Shown: piece after piece, positions 7,897-17,665 of the stretch
Numbering within the stretch: the first letter of the stretch is position 1
Layout of the letters: each line of letters starts with the position of its first letter
Assembly: GCA_965222645.1 (NCBI GenBank)
Contig: OZ244968.1
Location: 3,596,001 to 3,660,000, forward strand
DNA length: 64,000 nucleotides
Reading direction: 5' to 3'
Source: JABDMH01 sp965222645
GTDB taxonomy: Bacteria > Bacteroidota > Bacteroidia > Chitinophagales > Saprospiraceae
Program-made: the position numbers and the translations under genes
The notes under the pieces: generated by a model
What the model was told of the DNA's origin: nothing
Database searches by the model: none
Seen by the model: the letters and a program-made list of their open reading frames with translations, nothing else

Positions 7897-8619
7897 ATGA
7901 CCTACTTGCATCCCTTTGAACATGAGGATTACAGTTCTCCAAGAGAGATTATACCCTATGTTCTTCAGTTGATTCCAGAAATTAATAGTGTTATTGACAT
8001 TGGATGTGGTCAGGGTACCTGGTTAAAAGTCCTTGGGGAAAACGAGATCACTGATTTGGTGGGAATTGACTCGTCGGCAACGTTGGAGAAATATTGTACT
8101 GAATCCTCATTTGAGGTTTATGCCCATGATCTGAATATGCCTTTTCAATCGAATCGAAAGTACGACTTGGCAATGTGCCTTGAAGTTGCAGAGCATCTGG
8201 AAGAACGCCCTGTTGATATACTAATAAATTCTTTAGTGGGTTTGAGTGATTATATTCTTTTTTCGGCTGCGGTACCTAATCAAGGTGGATTTCGTCACGT
8301 AAATGAGCAGTGGCCGTCCTATTGGGCAGAGAAGTTCAAAATTCATGGATACCAGTTTCTTGATCCTTTTCGCAATCGGATTTGGAACAATGAAGATGTT
8401 TCCTGGGTTTATCGACAAAACCTTTTTTTTGTTGTAAACTCAGAGGTCAATGAAAATTTTAACTTCCCAGTTTACAATGATATGGATGTTGTTCATCCAG
8501 ATTTGTTTCAGCAAAAAGTGAAGAACCAGGAACATTTGCTCGAAGGAAGGATAGGATTTAAAAGCGCTTTAAGGATATTGGGCCGATGTTTTTCGAGGCG
8601 AATTGGCCTTCGAACATAA
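7897..8619 (+). CDS. Class I SAM-dependent methyltransferase
   Basis: The 240-residue protein has motif I VIDIGCGQGTW (about residues 37-47), an acidic end to strand 2 (LVGIDSS), YAHDLNMPF, and DLAMCLEVAEHLEE, the usual post-I and motif II arrangement of Rossmann-fold methyltransferases. No membrane segment or signal peptide is seen. Its place among glycan genes suggests methylation of a sugar or glycan end, but the substrate cannot be told. The ATG at 7897 is the only suitable start. Confidence 0.8.
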   Translation: MTYLHPFEHEDYSSPREIIPYVLQLIPEINSVIDIGCGQGTWLKVLGENEITDLVGIDSSATLEKYCTESSFEVYAHDLNMPFQSNRKYDLAMCLEVAEHLEERPVDILINSLVGLSDYILFSAAVPNQGGFRHVNEQWPSYWAEKFKIHGYQFLDPFRNRIWNNEDVSWVYRQNLFFVVNSEVNENFNFPVYNDMDVVHPDLFQQKVKNQEHLLEGRIGFKSALRILGRCFSRRIGLRT

Positions 8620-8767
8620 ATGTACAAAGACTTCCCAACATGGCAATTGTATGGCACTGGGACAATCCTCTACTTGATTAATCGGTGAAATTTATAAGGA
8701 TGATTTCTGTGATCAAATTTGAAGAAGAGAAAGGATAGTTAAAGAAAACTGTTGATAAAAAGGCCTG

Positions 8768-10021
8768 TTGACTACCTTAGAAGCCTACATCTATAAGCTT
8801 TCCTTTTTTATACTATTTGTCTTAGTTTCCTTTTCCGGAAAAGATGCGTATTATTTGAATGGTGACGAGCGAGCAAATCTTTCTAACGTCGAGATTCTTC
8901 AAGAACACGGAATCGGTAAAGAGTATCTAAATAGGTATTTTGGTCTTGCAGGACCTGTTTATCCCATTCTGCAGTACCTGATTAAGCCGTTAACTGGAGA
9001 TAAGGCAAGTCGCAAAAGGTTGCTTAATATTTGCTTTTTGCTCATCCTTATCTATTTATTATCTTTTTTTATGGAGTCTGCCGACCTTGGTTGGTTGATC
9101 ATGACTATTCCGATGACATATTTATGTGCGGGATATGCGATGACAATTCTCCCTGCATTAGTGTTCTTGTCAGTCGCTCTTCTTTTATTATTGCAAGATT
9201 TTTCAGGAATTCAAGAGGTTATATTACTCTTTGTCGGTGGTCTTTTTTTGTCATTGGCAATTTTAACGAGAATCAACTTGCTTGTCCTGCTTCCCCTATT
9301 TATCATGATCCCTATCTGGAGGGATGGTGTTTCGTCAAGGGGCATAGGTAAAGTTGTTGTCGTACTCTTGGGCACATTGCCTCTACTTACGCCGGTATTT
9401 GCGACTTGGGGAGGGGTGATTCCACCCGTTGCTGCAGAAACGCTGGAAAATGAGGCTGCGATAATTGGCAACTATTCTGGCAGGCATTTATTATTAAATC
9501 TTTCGATCACTACATTAATTTTTCTTCTGGTGATTCCGGGATGGTTTGTCAATGTAAGCAGAAATCTTATTAAGTGGGGATTAGGTGCTTTTGTTGCATT
9601 GTTCTTACTGAATCTCAAGGTAAATATTTTCAATTATATACCTGCACAGATTTTGTTCTTGAACCTGGGACTTGAGGAGCATGTACTATATCTCCTGGGA
9701 AATCTTTTTGGATCGATCTTTTTGGGATTGTGCTTATTTTTTTGCTATAACTTCTACATCCGGTCCAGGGATGCAAGTTCAACCATCCATAAGATTTCTC
9801 ATGTGGCAATACTCCTTGTCATTGTGAGTGCGGGATTTTCTTCCCTGGTGTATAGCAGTAGATATGCCTGGCAGGTTTTACCTTTTATCTTCCTACTTGA
9901 CACAAATTTTTTTAAAACAAGTCAGCTACTTCGTACATTGCGTTTTTCAGGTCTTCTATTGGGATATGCCATCTATTTTTCATTTAGGTTTTTTGTGCCA
10001 GAGGTGCAAGTAGTATTTTAA
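8768..10021 (+). CDS. Polytopic membrane protein, possible GT-C type glycosyltransferase
   Basis: The 417-residue protein has about twelve hydrophobic segments spread over its length. After the first membrane segment comes a loop with YYLNGDERANLSN, in the position of the acidic catalytic motif of GT-C enzymes, and then GLAGPVYPILQYLIKP, which resembles the proline-containing stretch after that motif in Alg10/ArnT-type enzymes. I cannot place it in a named family with certainty, and a Wzy-like polymerase is the main alternative. The start is TTG at 8768; no ATG fits. It precedes a GT4 gene by 8 bp, so the two are probably co-transcribed. Confidence 0.5.
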   Translation: MTTLEAYIYKLSFFILFVLVSFSGKDAYYLNGDERANLSNVEILQEHGIGKEYLNRYFGLAGPVYPILQYLIKPLTGDKASRKRLLNICFLLILIYLLSFFMESADLGWLIMTIPMTYLCAGYAMTILPALVFLSVALLLLLQDFSGIQEVILLFVGGLFLSLAILTRINLLVLLPLFIMIPIWRDGVSSRGIGKVVVVLLGTLPLLTPVFATWGGVIPPVAAETLENEAAIIGNYSGRHLLLNLSITTLIFLLVIPGWFVNVSRNLIKWGLGAFVALFLLNLKVNIFNYIPAQILFLNLGLEEHVLYLLGNLFGSIFLGLCLFFCYNFYIRSRDASSTIHKISHVAILLVIVSAGFSSLVYSSRYAWQVLPFIFLLDTNFFKTSQLLRTLRFSGLLLGYAIYFSFRFFVPEVQVVF

Positions 10022-10029
10022 ACAATAAT

Positions 10030-11163
10030 TTGTCTTTGAAGACAGGTAGTAAACATATACTTATTGTAGCTAACACGAGTTGGAATATTCATAATTTTAG
10101 ACTCAATGTAATTAGGGCGCTACTTGAAAGGGATTATCAGGTGACTGTACTTGCACCAGTTGACGAATACGTGAGATATAAAAGAGAATTTCCACTTGTA
10201 GAGCACTGTGACCTAAGAAAATTAGACAGGGACAGTATAAATCCGCACAAGGATCTGAAGTTGATGATCGAGCTATATAAAAGCTATAAATCAATTAAAC
10301 CTGATTTGATTATTCACTACACAGTAAAGCCAAATATCTATGGAGGGGTTGCAGCCAGGGTGTTGGGGATGAAGTCAGTGGCAGTAGTCACAGGATTGGG
10401 ATATCCGTTTATTCACCGGGGTGTGACCAGAACCTTCACCAAGTTGCTTTATAGGTTGAGCAATAGGTTTCACAGAAAGGTAATCTTTGAAAACCGGGAT
10501 GATCTGAAATTATTTGAACAATTGAGACTGATTGAAAAGGGGAAGGGAGTGAGTATCAAAGGTTGCGGAGTAGATAGTCGATTTTTTAGCCCGGATGTGC
10601 ACAACAATGGGAATGGTAGCATAACTTTCACCTTTATTGGCAGGTTATTATATGACAAAGGTGTTCGTGAATTTGTTAAGGCAGCTCAGATCGTCAAAGC
10701 GAACAATGATAACGTCAAATTTTGGTTGATAGGTCAGATAGATGAAGAAAATCCCTCGGCTATCAGGCGGACGGATTTAGTCAAATGGGTAAAGGATCCC
10801 GATATTTCCTATCTGGGGTCTAAGAACGATGTTAGACCTTATATTGCTAAGTCTGACTGTATTGTATTACCTTCTTATCGGGAAGCAATTGCCAGGTCTC
10901 TCACGGAGGCAATGTCCATGGGAAAGCCTGTAATCGGAACCGATACAGCAGGTGTACGGGAAGCAATTGGGCATGGAGATAATGGTTTCCTGGTCAAGGT
11001 CAAAGATTATCGATCACTTGCAATCGCAATGGGAGATTTTCTGGCGATGTCTGATAAAGAACGCACGGAGATGGGGCAACGAGGACGAGTCCGTGTCTTA
11101 AAAGAATTTGATGACAGAAAGATTGCAGAGGATTTGACTGCGATAGTTGAAGCATTGATATGA
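10030..11163 (+). CDS. GT4 family glycosyltransferase
   Basis: The 377-residue protein has the GT-B layout of family 4 (PglA/WcaL-like). The N-terminal domain includes HILIVANTSWNIHNFRLNVI and IHYTVKPNIYGGVAARVLG. The C-terminal domain has TFIGRLLYDKGVREFVKAA, the acidic SYREAIARSLTEAMSMGKPVIGT (the E-x7-E motif that binds the donor nucleotide) and GDNGFLVK. It would transfer a sugar from a nucleotide or lipid donor in the cytoplasm during repeat-unit assembly. The start is TTG at 10030. It lies 8 bp after the membrane protein and 24 bp before the next gene, which points to one operon. Confidence 0.9.
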   Translation: MSLKTGSKHILIVANTSWNIHNFRLNVIRALLERDYQVTVLAPVDEYVRYKREFPLVEHCDLRKLDRDSINPHKDLKLMIELYKSYKSIKPDLIIHYTVKPNIYGGVAARVLGMKSVAVVTGLGYPFIHRGVTRTFTKLLYRLSNRFHRKVIFENRDDLKLFEQLRLIEKGKGVSIKGCGVDSRFFSPDVHNNGNGSITFTFIGRLLYDKGVREFVKAAQIVKANNDNVKFWLIGQIDEENPSAIRRTDLVKWVKDPDISYLGSKNDVRPYIAKSDCIVLPSYREAIARSLTEAMSMGKPVIGTDTAGVREAIGHGDNGFLVKVKDYRSLAIAMGDFLAMSDKERTEMGQRGRVRVLKEFDDRKIAEDLTAIVEALI

Positions 11164-11176
11164 TAGTCGTAATATT

Positions 11177-11184
11177 GAGGAGGT
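11177..11184 (+). promoter_or_regulatory. Strong Shine-Dalgarno sequence
   Basis: GAGGAGGT ends three bases before the ATG at 11188. Most genes in this window lack such a sequence, as is usual in Bacteroidota, so this well-formed site is unusual and fixes the start of the following gene. Confidence 0.5.
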
Positions 11185-11187
11185 AAA

Positions 11188-12894
11188 ATGCTCCTTTATT
11201 TTCTAAGATCTTTCATGCCTCTGGGTGTTTTGGGTCTTATCGTATCTATACCCTACTTTTCACAACAAGGCTTATCACATCTTGACCTGACAGCACAGAT
11301 TGTGCTACACATAATTTGTTTATTTGCGGGTCACATTGTACTGGTTTCTTTGTTAGTTTTTTTGTGCCGGAACATTCAGCTCAATTTTGTAAAACCGGGA
11401 TCAATGTTGCTCTACTCCCTCCTTTTCTACCTGGTATTGTTTGTCTCCACAGCGAGTATTTTTACTCAGTTTTTCTGGTCCGCACCCGCCAATGGTATTG
11501 TACTGGCAGCATTTATCAGAAATTTTGAGCACTATATCAACCTCTTACATCTAAATGTAAGTCAGATTTTAGTGTTCTTTATCCTTATAAGTGTTCTCGT
11601 CCTGTATATCCTATACAGGGGTGCGTTATGGGCTATTAATTTCTATCCCAACCGACATTTTCGATTATCCCGGACCACATGGATCTTGAGCCTTGGAGTT
11701 GGTCTTCTTTTTGTAGGGGTGATGCCTGGTATGCTCAAAAATAGGGACTATCTGAGGTCTAAAGTTCCGTTTGTAAAGCCAGTTCTGGAGTACTTTGCCA
11801 ATAGTCCTGTCTTGTATGCGGGGTTTATCTGGTTTGAGAGATCTGGTTTGAGAAGGATTGTGAAGAAGGAAGAAAAAGATATGGCTAAGCTTATGGGAGA
11901 TGGCAGAGCGAGTAATCCCTTTGATAAGAACTTGATTTTGATTACTGTAGATGCACTCAGAGCTGACTTTGTTTTGCAAGACTCCCTTCGGAAGACCTAC
12001 ATGCCACGACTAAATAAGCGGTTATCCAATCAGAAGCATATTGCATTTACAAATGCTTATGCCAACTGTAATTATTCTTCTTGCGGGTTACTATCAATCC
12101 TTGAAGGTAGAGTTTCCGATGGCGTGGAAAAAAAGGGATTGTCGATGCAACAATATTTAAAGCATTGTGGGTATACTACAAGCTTTATTGTCGCTGGGAA
12201 CCACGCTGGATTTGATCACCTGGATATTCGATATGGAAATTTCGTCGATTATTATTTCGAAGGTCGATATTCGAGATATTTCGAACTCGACAGTGACAAG
12301 GTCTTAATAGAAGGTCTCGAGGACTGGAGTAATAAAAGCATTGGCGCAGCACCCCACTTTTTGTGGTTTCACCTTATGAGTGCACATTATGTTGCAGACC
12401 GGGAGGAAAGATTTAAATTGAGGCGACCAAGTGAGTTTAGTTTCCTGCACGAGAATGCGGAAGGAGCACTTCTTAATTACAATAATAATTATAGGAATGG
12501 TGTGCTGCAATCTGATTTTTATTTAGACACACTTTTGAATATCCTTAATACAAAAATAAGATTTGATAAAAGCCTGATTGTGATTACGTCAGATCATGGA
12601 GAAAATCTATCACCAGAGTTCGCAATTGGTCATGGACGGGATTTAAATATTGAGCAACTGCATATTCCTTTGGTGATTCTGGAACCCGCCATGAAGGAAA
12701 GTGCATTGGATAGTACTTTTCTGGCACAATCGGATATTGCACCACTTTTGATGAAAACCCTGGAAATTCCAATCCCCGGGCAGTGGAAATCTTTCTCGAA
12801 ACCGAATGAAATAGTTGTGAAATCCCAAAATAAAAAACTAGAAGGAAGACTTTTTCTAGCTGAGGGCAAAAGAGTTGTACTTGAACTGGATTAG
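11188..12894 (+). CDS. Membrane-anchored alkaline-phosphatase-superfamily (sulfatase-like) transferase
   Basis: The 568-residue protein starts with about five membrane segments (residues 1-175) followed by an extracytoplasmic domain. LILITVDALRADF (about residue 250) is the metal-binding start of the superfamily, and ITSDHGENLSPEFAIGHGRDL carries the C-terminal metal ligands. The formylglycine motif C/S-x-P-x-R of true sulfatases is absent; the equivalent place reads CNYSSCGLLSILEGR. This layout is that of LTA-synthase or phosphoethanolamine-transferase-like enzymes, so it probably adds a phospho-substituent to a glycan or lipid. The start is fixed by a strong ribosome binding site. Confidence 0.75.
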   Translation: MLLYFLRSFMPLGVLGLIVSIPYFSQQGLSHLDLTAQIVLHIICLFAGHIVLVSLLVFLCRNIQLNFVKPGSMLLYSLLFYLVLFVSTASIFTQFFWSAPANGIVLAAFIRNFEHYINLLHLNVSQILVFFILISVLVLYILYRGALWAINFYPNRHFRLSRTTWILSLGVGLLFVGVMPGMLKNRDYLRSKVPFVKPVLEYFANSPVLYAGFIWFERSGLRRIVKKEEKDMAKLMGDGRASNPFDKNLILITVDALRADFVLQDSLRKTYMPRLNKRLSNQKHIAFTNAYANCNYSSCGLLSILEGRVSDGVEKKGLSMQQYLKHCGYTTSFIVAGNHAGFDHLDIRYGNFVDYYFEGRYSRYFELDSDKVLIEGLEDWSNKSIGAAPHFLWFHLMSAHYVADREERFKLRRPSEFSFLHENAEGALLNYNNNYRNGVLQSDFYLDTLLNILNTKIRFDKSLIVITSDHGENLSPEFAIGHGRDLNIEQLHIPLVILEPAMKESALDSTFLAQSDIAPLLMKTLEIPIPGQWKSFSKPNEIVVKSQNKKLEGRLFLAEGKRVVLELD

Positions 12895-12922
12895 AGGACT
12901 AATCTTTGAAGTTCAATAGGGA

Positions 12923-14218
12923 GTGGAGAGAATAGAATTTTTAAATCCAGAACAATTCGAAGGTGGCGGAGAGGTCCTAATGATTTCTTATCTATTTCCT
13001 CCAACGAAGGGTATGGCAGCTATGCGCCTTTACAATTTTTATCAATCATTCAAAAAAGCTGGAGCGACAGTCTCTGTATTGACAACCTCTAATCGTAGTT
13101 TTTTCCCATCAGACTCTTTTTATCCACCCTTCGAAAATATTAAGGAAATCAAAACTTTGGATTTTAGAGCATTGTATAATAAACTTTTTGGCGGCACTGC
13201 GCTCATGCTCCTGCACCAAGACAAAAGGAGGCCTGTTATAAGGATTTTGAAATCGCTGGTTGGAGTTCTTTTTATCCCATTTATTATAGGAGAGGGCGGT
13301 ATGTTCTATATTTTGAAGGGATACCTAAGTGGCAGGGACAAGATAAAATCAGGGAATGTGAGGATGATCTTTAGTTCTAGTAAGCCACTGTCAGATCACA
13401 TTATTGCTTTTTTACTTCGAAGAAAATTCAAGCATGTTAGATGGATTGCAGATTTCAGAGATATTGTGGGAATTGAAAATGGCCTTAAAAAGCATGGTCT
13501 GGAAAGCTTCATGGTGAGAAAAGCTGATCTGGCCTTAACTGTCTCAGATGGCCTTTCTAAGTATTTTGAAAAATTCACCGGCCGAATCGTCGTGCTCCGA
13601 AATGGAGTCAATGAGCGATATCCCCATGTGGAATATGTAAAAAACCAAAAGTTCACTTTTACCTACACCGGTACTATTTATCCACAATTACAATCCCTTA
13701 AGAATTTCACAAAGGCGCTACAGATGTTAGTATCGAGAGGCATCATCCCACTGGATATGGTGAGTTTTTGCTATGCAGGCAACGACTTTGAGTTTATCAA
13801 AGGAGAATTTGCTGACCATGGTTTGGAGGAGATTTTAGTCGATAATGGGGCGATATCTATTGCTGACTCCTGGGAATTACAGACCAGTTCTGATGTAAAT
13901 GTTTTGCTTACCTGGAGTAATACAAGCAAGGGTATTCTTACGGGTAAGTTATTCGAGTATCTCGCGAGTGGAAGACCAGTGCTCGCCCTTGTAAATGGAC
14001 GATGTTGTGATGAGGAACTAGAGCAATTATTAGCATATGAAGACTGCCTTGTGTCATATTCGGATCAATGGGAACTAGTAGCCGATTTTATGCACTCCAG
14101 ATATGCCTCGTGGCTAAATAATAAGGAGGAGATGATCAAACGGGATAAATGTACCTACAGTTGGAATGATCAATTTGATCGATTGCTAGCTACCTCAGCT
14201 GTATTTAGGCATCTGTGA
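12923..14218 (+). CDS. Glycosyltransferase, GT4-like
   Basis: The 431-residue protein opens with GGEVLMISYLFPPTKGMAAMRLYNF, typical of the WbuB-like branch of GT4 proteins, and has WIADFRDIVG near residue 175, LRNGV near 235, FTYTGTIYP and GKLFEYLASGRPVLAL in the second Rossmann domain. The second acidic residue of the donor motif is less clear than in the neighbouring GT4 proteins. The start is GTG at 12923, 28 bp after the phosphatase-superfamily gene. Its 3' end overlaps the convergent gene by 14 bp. Confidence 0.82.
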   Translation: MERIEFLNPEQFEGGGEVLMISYLFPPTKGMAAMRLYNFYQSFKKAGATVSVLTTSNRSFFPSDSFYPPFENIKEIKTLDFRALYNKLFGGTALMLLHQDKRRPVIRILKSLVGVLFIPFIIGEGGMFYILKGYLSGRDKIKSGNVRMIFSSSKPLSDHIIAFLLRRKFKHVRWIADFRDIVGIENGLKKHGLESFMVRKADLALTVSDGLSKYFEKFTGRIVVLRNGVNERYPHVEYVKNQKFTFTYTGTIYPQLQSLKNFTKALQMLVSRGIIPLDMVSFCYAGNDFEFIKGEFADHGLEEILVDNGAISIADSWELQTSSDVNVLLTWSNTSKGILTGKLFEYLASGRPVLALVNGRCCDEELEQLLAYEDCLVSYSDQWELVADFMHSRYASWLNNKEEMIKRDKCTYSWNDQFDRLLATSAVFRHL

Positions 14219-15563
14219 AATGATTTATATTCTCGAGGAGAAAGAGGTAAATTTCGGTTAAGTCACAATGCTCTTGTATAGAATCATCGAAGTTGGAATT
14301 GTGAAAATTTATGGTTACATGGGTATTGAACTTATTGTCATCAAGAAATGCCTTTGTCACTTCTAGTCCAGATAAACTTGCCGAGCCTTTTTCTTTTACT
14401 AGAGCACTATCCATGAATATTAAAGGAAGTTCCAGAAAGGTAAAGGGCAAACGAGTTTCGAAATTAAATAAATAGTAGGGATATCCTGTCCCACACCTGA
14501 AGCCAATGTGATTGCGATAACCCAGACTGGAATCCATCTTGAAATCCAGTAATTCGATCTGATGTGGTGTCGTGTTCCAGAACCATCTGAGATAATGCTG
14601 CCTCGTCAAATCGATATCGGAGTCTCGTATCTTTTCCAGATTCGACTTTTCCATTCTAAAAATTTCAGAATCCCTTGCAGTTTTATAACTAGGATGTAGC
14701 CCAACATCATAGCCGTATGATTCTGCTTTTTCTATTATCTCAATGAGAGACCGATCTCCCTTAGGATAGACAAAATCATATGTTGTATTTCCTCCATTGA
14801 GGATATAAACAATCCTATTTTTAAATACCCCAGTCTCTGAAAAAAGAAAATCATAAGTGTCGAAAGGATCCGACATTTTCCCCATCTGAAATGCAAAAAA
14901 CTTTCCTAATGTATGGCGCAGATAGTGAATACCGCGTTGCCGGATAATTGCTGCAAGAATGATACGAATAATTTTAGATGTAGGCTTAAACCTGTACGGT
15001 CGATCGATGTCATGGGTCAAGCTAAAAGATGTCGGAATGGGGTGGATTGCTCCGAAAAGAACCTGGCAAATGGCGTAGACTAAATGATCTACAACCGGTG
15101 TTTTTTCAAGTTTATTGTAAACGAGAAAATGATTGGACTCGTCCAGCCAGCCCTGTTCTGAATACTGCTCTGGCGCATAATTTTCTTCGTATCGACTGAT
15201 ATGAAAAAAAATGGTTTCGATTAGGTCGAATGCGAATTCTTTGTTAGAAATAAAATCTGTAGTGTCTTTTGACGTTTGCTCTACGCTGTATAGTTCTGAG
15301 TTTTCAAATAAATATTTGTTTGCACAGTATTCGACTCTTTTTTGTCTTGTAATGGAGAAAAAAAAATTTTGTCTTGGGATCTTGAATGCCTTGTTTCCAC
15401 CCTTAGGTGAGCCGTAATAAAGCGTGCATTTTTTGCTTTTGGATGCGCAATTTTGGAAGACAGGATGTGCGGTAATGAAATCAAAGGTATATCTTATCTC
15501 ATTTATAAACCGGACATCATCAACTATCAGGATTAAATTTTCCTTCTCTAGAGTCTTACCCAT
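14205..15563 (-). CDS. DUF7033-type protein with a polysaccharide-deacetylase-like domain
   Basis: Read from the ATG at 15563 this is a 452-residue protein. The N-terminal part (ENLILIVDDVRFINEIRYTF) fits the DUF7033 domain that precedes deacetylase-like domains in Bacteroidota. Further on, SFSLTHDIDRPYRFKP carries the Asp-Asp-type start of a NodB-like fold, and YGYDVGLHPSYKT holds a histidine motif. A longer frame up to 15758 is open but would overlap the divergent glycosyltransferase. A TATATTTG box at 15606-15599 lies just upstream of the ATG and supports the shorter form. It probably trims acetyl groups from a surface polysaccharide; this is inferred from family. Confidence 0.72.
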   Translation of the reverse strand: MGKTLEKENLILIVDDVRFINEIRYTFDFITAHPVFQNCASKSKKCTLYYGSPKGGNKAFKIPRQNFFFSITRQKRVEYCANKYLFENSELYSVEQTSKDTTDFISNKEFAFDLIETIFFHISRYEENYAPEQYSEQGWLDESNHFLVYNKLEKTPVVDHLVYAICQVLFGAIHPIPTSFSLTHDIDRPYRFKPTSKIIRIILAAIIRQRGIHYLRHTLGKFFAFQMGKMSDPFDTYDFLFSETGVFKNRIVYILNGGNTTYDFVYPKGDRSLIEIIEKAESYGYDVGLHPSYKTARDSEIFRMEKSNLEKIRDSDIDLTRQHYLRWFWNTTPHQIELLDFKMDSSLGYRNHIGFRCGTGYPYYLFNFETRLPFTFLELPLIFMDSALVKEKGSASLSGLEVTKAFLDDNKFNTHVTINFHNSNFDDSIQEHCDLTEIYLFLLENINHFTDA

Positions 15564-15598
15564 TTCGTTGAAAACTATGCTGCAAGAATATATCCCTT

Positions 15599-15606
15599 CA
15601 AATATA
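15599..15606 (-). promoter_or_regulatory. Candidate minus-7 box for the deacetylase-like gene
   Basis: On the minus strand this reads TATATTTG, a perfect TAnnTTTG match. Transcription would begin near 15593, about 30 nt before the ATG at 15563. No TTG occurs at standard minus-33 spacing. Confidence 0.45.
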
Positions 15607-15700
15607 GTGTAATTGAAGACAATTGACTTTTCGCTATATTGGAAAATCCAAGATAGATCCTTTTCGCACCTTTCTGTCTTACTATGCTGTGGATAAAGAG

Positions 15701-16849
15701 ATGCGGGAGCCTTACATTCTGCATATAGCAAGCTGGTTTCCAAATCGAGTGAATCCATTTGATGGTGATTTTATTGAGAGGCATATAGGTGTGTCACAAA
15801 GTATTTATAAGGCAATTATATTGAGTGTCGTAGAGGATCCTAATTTAAAATTTTGGAGGACTGAATACGAATTTCGAAATAAAAATAACATTCCCTGTCA
15901 TCAAGTTTATTACCCAAGGATTTTATTATTATTTCAACCTATTCTGCTCTTATCTTGCTATTGGAAACTCTGGAAGACAATTGTCAAGCTTCATGATAGA
16001 CCTGTACTTATCCACGTTCATACCATATTGTATGGAGCTTTACTGGCTTGGATTCTAAATGTATGTCTAAAGATCAAGTATGTGGTAAGCGAACACTCCA
16101 CGTTATACTTCCAAAGTGACTCTGTGGGGATAAAATTGCGATGGCTTTTTGCCTCATTTCTTGCAAGGAAAGCCAAATTTGTTTTGCCTGTGTCAAGTGA
16201 TTTGAGGGACGCAATGTCCCGGGTTGGTTTTCGAAAGAACAGATTTAAAGTAGTCCCTAATGTGGTTTCTGAATATTTCTTTAAATCGGGCCAGTTACAC
16301 TTCAAAAGAAATAGAGCTACCAAGTTTGTACATATTTCTAATTTGAGATCGCACAAAAATGTCAATCTAATAGTGGATGCTTTTCTGAAAGTGCTGAGAG
16401 ACGGTGAAGATGTTCAACTAACAATAATAGGTTCTGATGGAGTATCTGAAATGCAGGAAATGACGGGTAGTCACGATATTGGGAAGGAAAGACTCGTAAT
16501 TCTTGGTCCCCTGGAACATTGGGAAGTTGCTGAATGTCTATCAAACCACGATGCCTTGGTACAGTTTAGTGAATATGAGTCTTTTTCGATTGTTATTGCG
16601 GAGGCATGGGCATCAGGTATTCCTGTTATTACGAATGCCTCAGGCGGCCTCACTTCTGTGCTCGATGACCGATTGGGAGTCATTGTTAAGAGAACGGATT
16701 CCTCTTTACTGGCAGAGAAAATGAAGTGGATTATTAGGAATAGCCACGTTTTTGATCGAGAGATCATCCGTGATTTTGCACGAAGGAATTATCGCCAGAA
16801 TGTGATAAGGAAAAAATTTGAGGAAATATATTCCAATGTGACAGGCTAG
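15701..16849 (+). CDS. GT4 family glycosyltransferase
   Basis: From the ATG at 15701 the protein has 382 residues and begins PYILHIASWFPNRVNPFDGD, a common GT4 N-terminus. HVHTILYGALLAW, YVVSEHST, VVPNVVSEYFF, FVHISNLRSHKNVNLIVDAF and the donor motif ESFSIVIAEAWASGIPVIT follow, giving a complete GT-B enzyme. The frame is open to 15623, but the extra residues have no family support and would overlap the divergent gene. It is followed after 57 bp by a DUF1919 gene, and both probably serve the same glycan. Confidence 0.9.
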   Translation: MREPYILHIASWFPNRVNPFDGDFIERHIGVSQSIYKAIILSVVEDPNLKFWRTEYEFRNKNNIPCHQVYYPRILLLFQPILLLSCYWKLWKTIVKLHDRPVLIHVHTILYGALLAWILNVCLKIKYVVSEHSTLYFQSDSVGIKLRWLFASFLARKAKFVLPVSSDLRDAMSRVGFRKNRFKVVPNVVSEYFFKSGQLHFKRNRATKFVHISNLRSHKNVNLIVDAFLKVLRDGEDVQLTIIGSDGVSEMQEMTGSHDIGKERLVILGPLEHWEVAECLSNHDALVQFSEYESFSIVIAEAWASGIPVITNASGGLTSVLDDRLGVIVKRTDSSLLAEKMKWIIRNSHVFDREIIRDFARRNYRQNVIRKKFEEIYSNVTG

Positions 16850-16906
16850 CGGATGATATTGAAACAATGGGGGACTATTATTTAGTCGCTAAATTATTAG
16901 GACAAT

Positions 16907-17575
16907 TTGATCGTGCGAATCTTACAGAAAAGTCTACGATGGATTACCGCAAGACTTGATAGGCGCATATATCGAGAACGTGATTTTGCGATTATCTCAA
17001 ATAACTGCTGGGGTGCTGAGATTTATAAAAGGCTCGGACTCCAGTTTAATACACCCTTTGTAGGATTGTTTTTGTATGGATCTGATTATTTGAAGCTCCT
17101 TGAGAGATTTGAGCACTATTTAAGTAGAGATCTTAGGCACATTCCTGTCTCTAAATGGACAGGTGTTGTGCCTGATTATCCTTTAGGAGCTTTGGGTGAT
17201 ATTGAAATTCATTTTTTACATTATAGGGATTTTAGGGAGGCAAAGCTTAAATGGGAAAGGAGAGTGGCAAGGATGGCCAAGGTAAGTGAGCACAAATTAT
17301 ATTTTAAGATCTGCGAACGAGATGGGACTGATGTTGAGTCACTGAGGAGATTTCACAAATTGAATTACAGGAATAAGATTTCGTTCGGTCTTAGTGACAT
17401 CGGAGTTTGTGAACATGTTGTTTTGCGGGAAATTGATAAAAAGCATCTCGTGCCAGATGGTGTAGCACTGTATAGGATATCGTTTAAATACGTCGATGTT
17501 TTAAGGTGGATTGATACCGGGAGAATGGAAGTTAATTTGTATAGTAAATGTAAAGCCAGGGCTGGTATATGCTGA
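16907..17575 (+). CDS. DUF1919 family protein
   Basis: The 222-residue protein has the DUF1919 pattern FAIISNNCWGAEIYKRLGLQ, then NTPFVGLFLYGSDYLKLLE and a later HFLHYRDFREAKLKWERR stretch. Members are found in exopolysaccharide and capsule loci; a transferase role has been suggested from context but is not proven. Two starts are possible, TTG at 16907 and GTG at 16913. It ends 90 bp before a convergent glycosyltransferase gene. Confidence 0.82.
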   Translation: MIVRILQKSLRWITARLDRRIYRERDFAIISNNCWGAEIYKRLGLQFNTPFVGLFLYGSDYLKLLERFEHYLSRDLRHIPVSKWTGVVPDYPLGALGDIEIHFLHYRDFREAKLKWERRVARMAKVSEHKLYFKICERDGTDVESLRRFHKLNYRNKISFGLSDIGVCEHVVLREIDKKHLVPDGVALYRISFKYVDVLRWIDTGRMEVNLYSKCKARAGIC

Positions 17576-17665
17576 GAAATGACCTGTTCGTTTAAAGATT
17601 ATTGGTTGTCAAGCCGAGCTCTTATTATTACTTCACTAGAAAACAAATGTGTAGTACCATGTCTA

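Noticed and set aside
15564..15758. N-terminal extension of the deacetylase-like protein
   Set aside because: It would overlap the divergent GT4 gene, has no family resemblance, and a TATATTTG box lies inside it just before the ATG at 15563.
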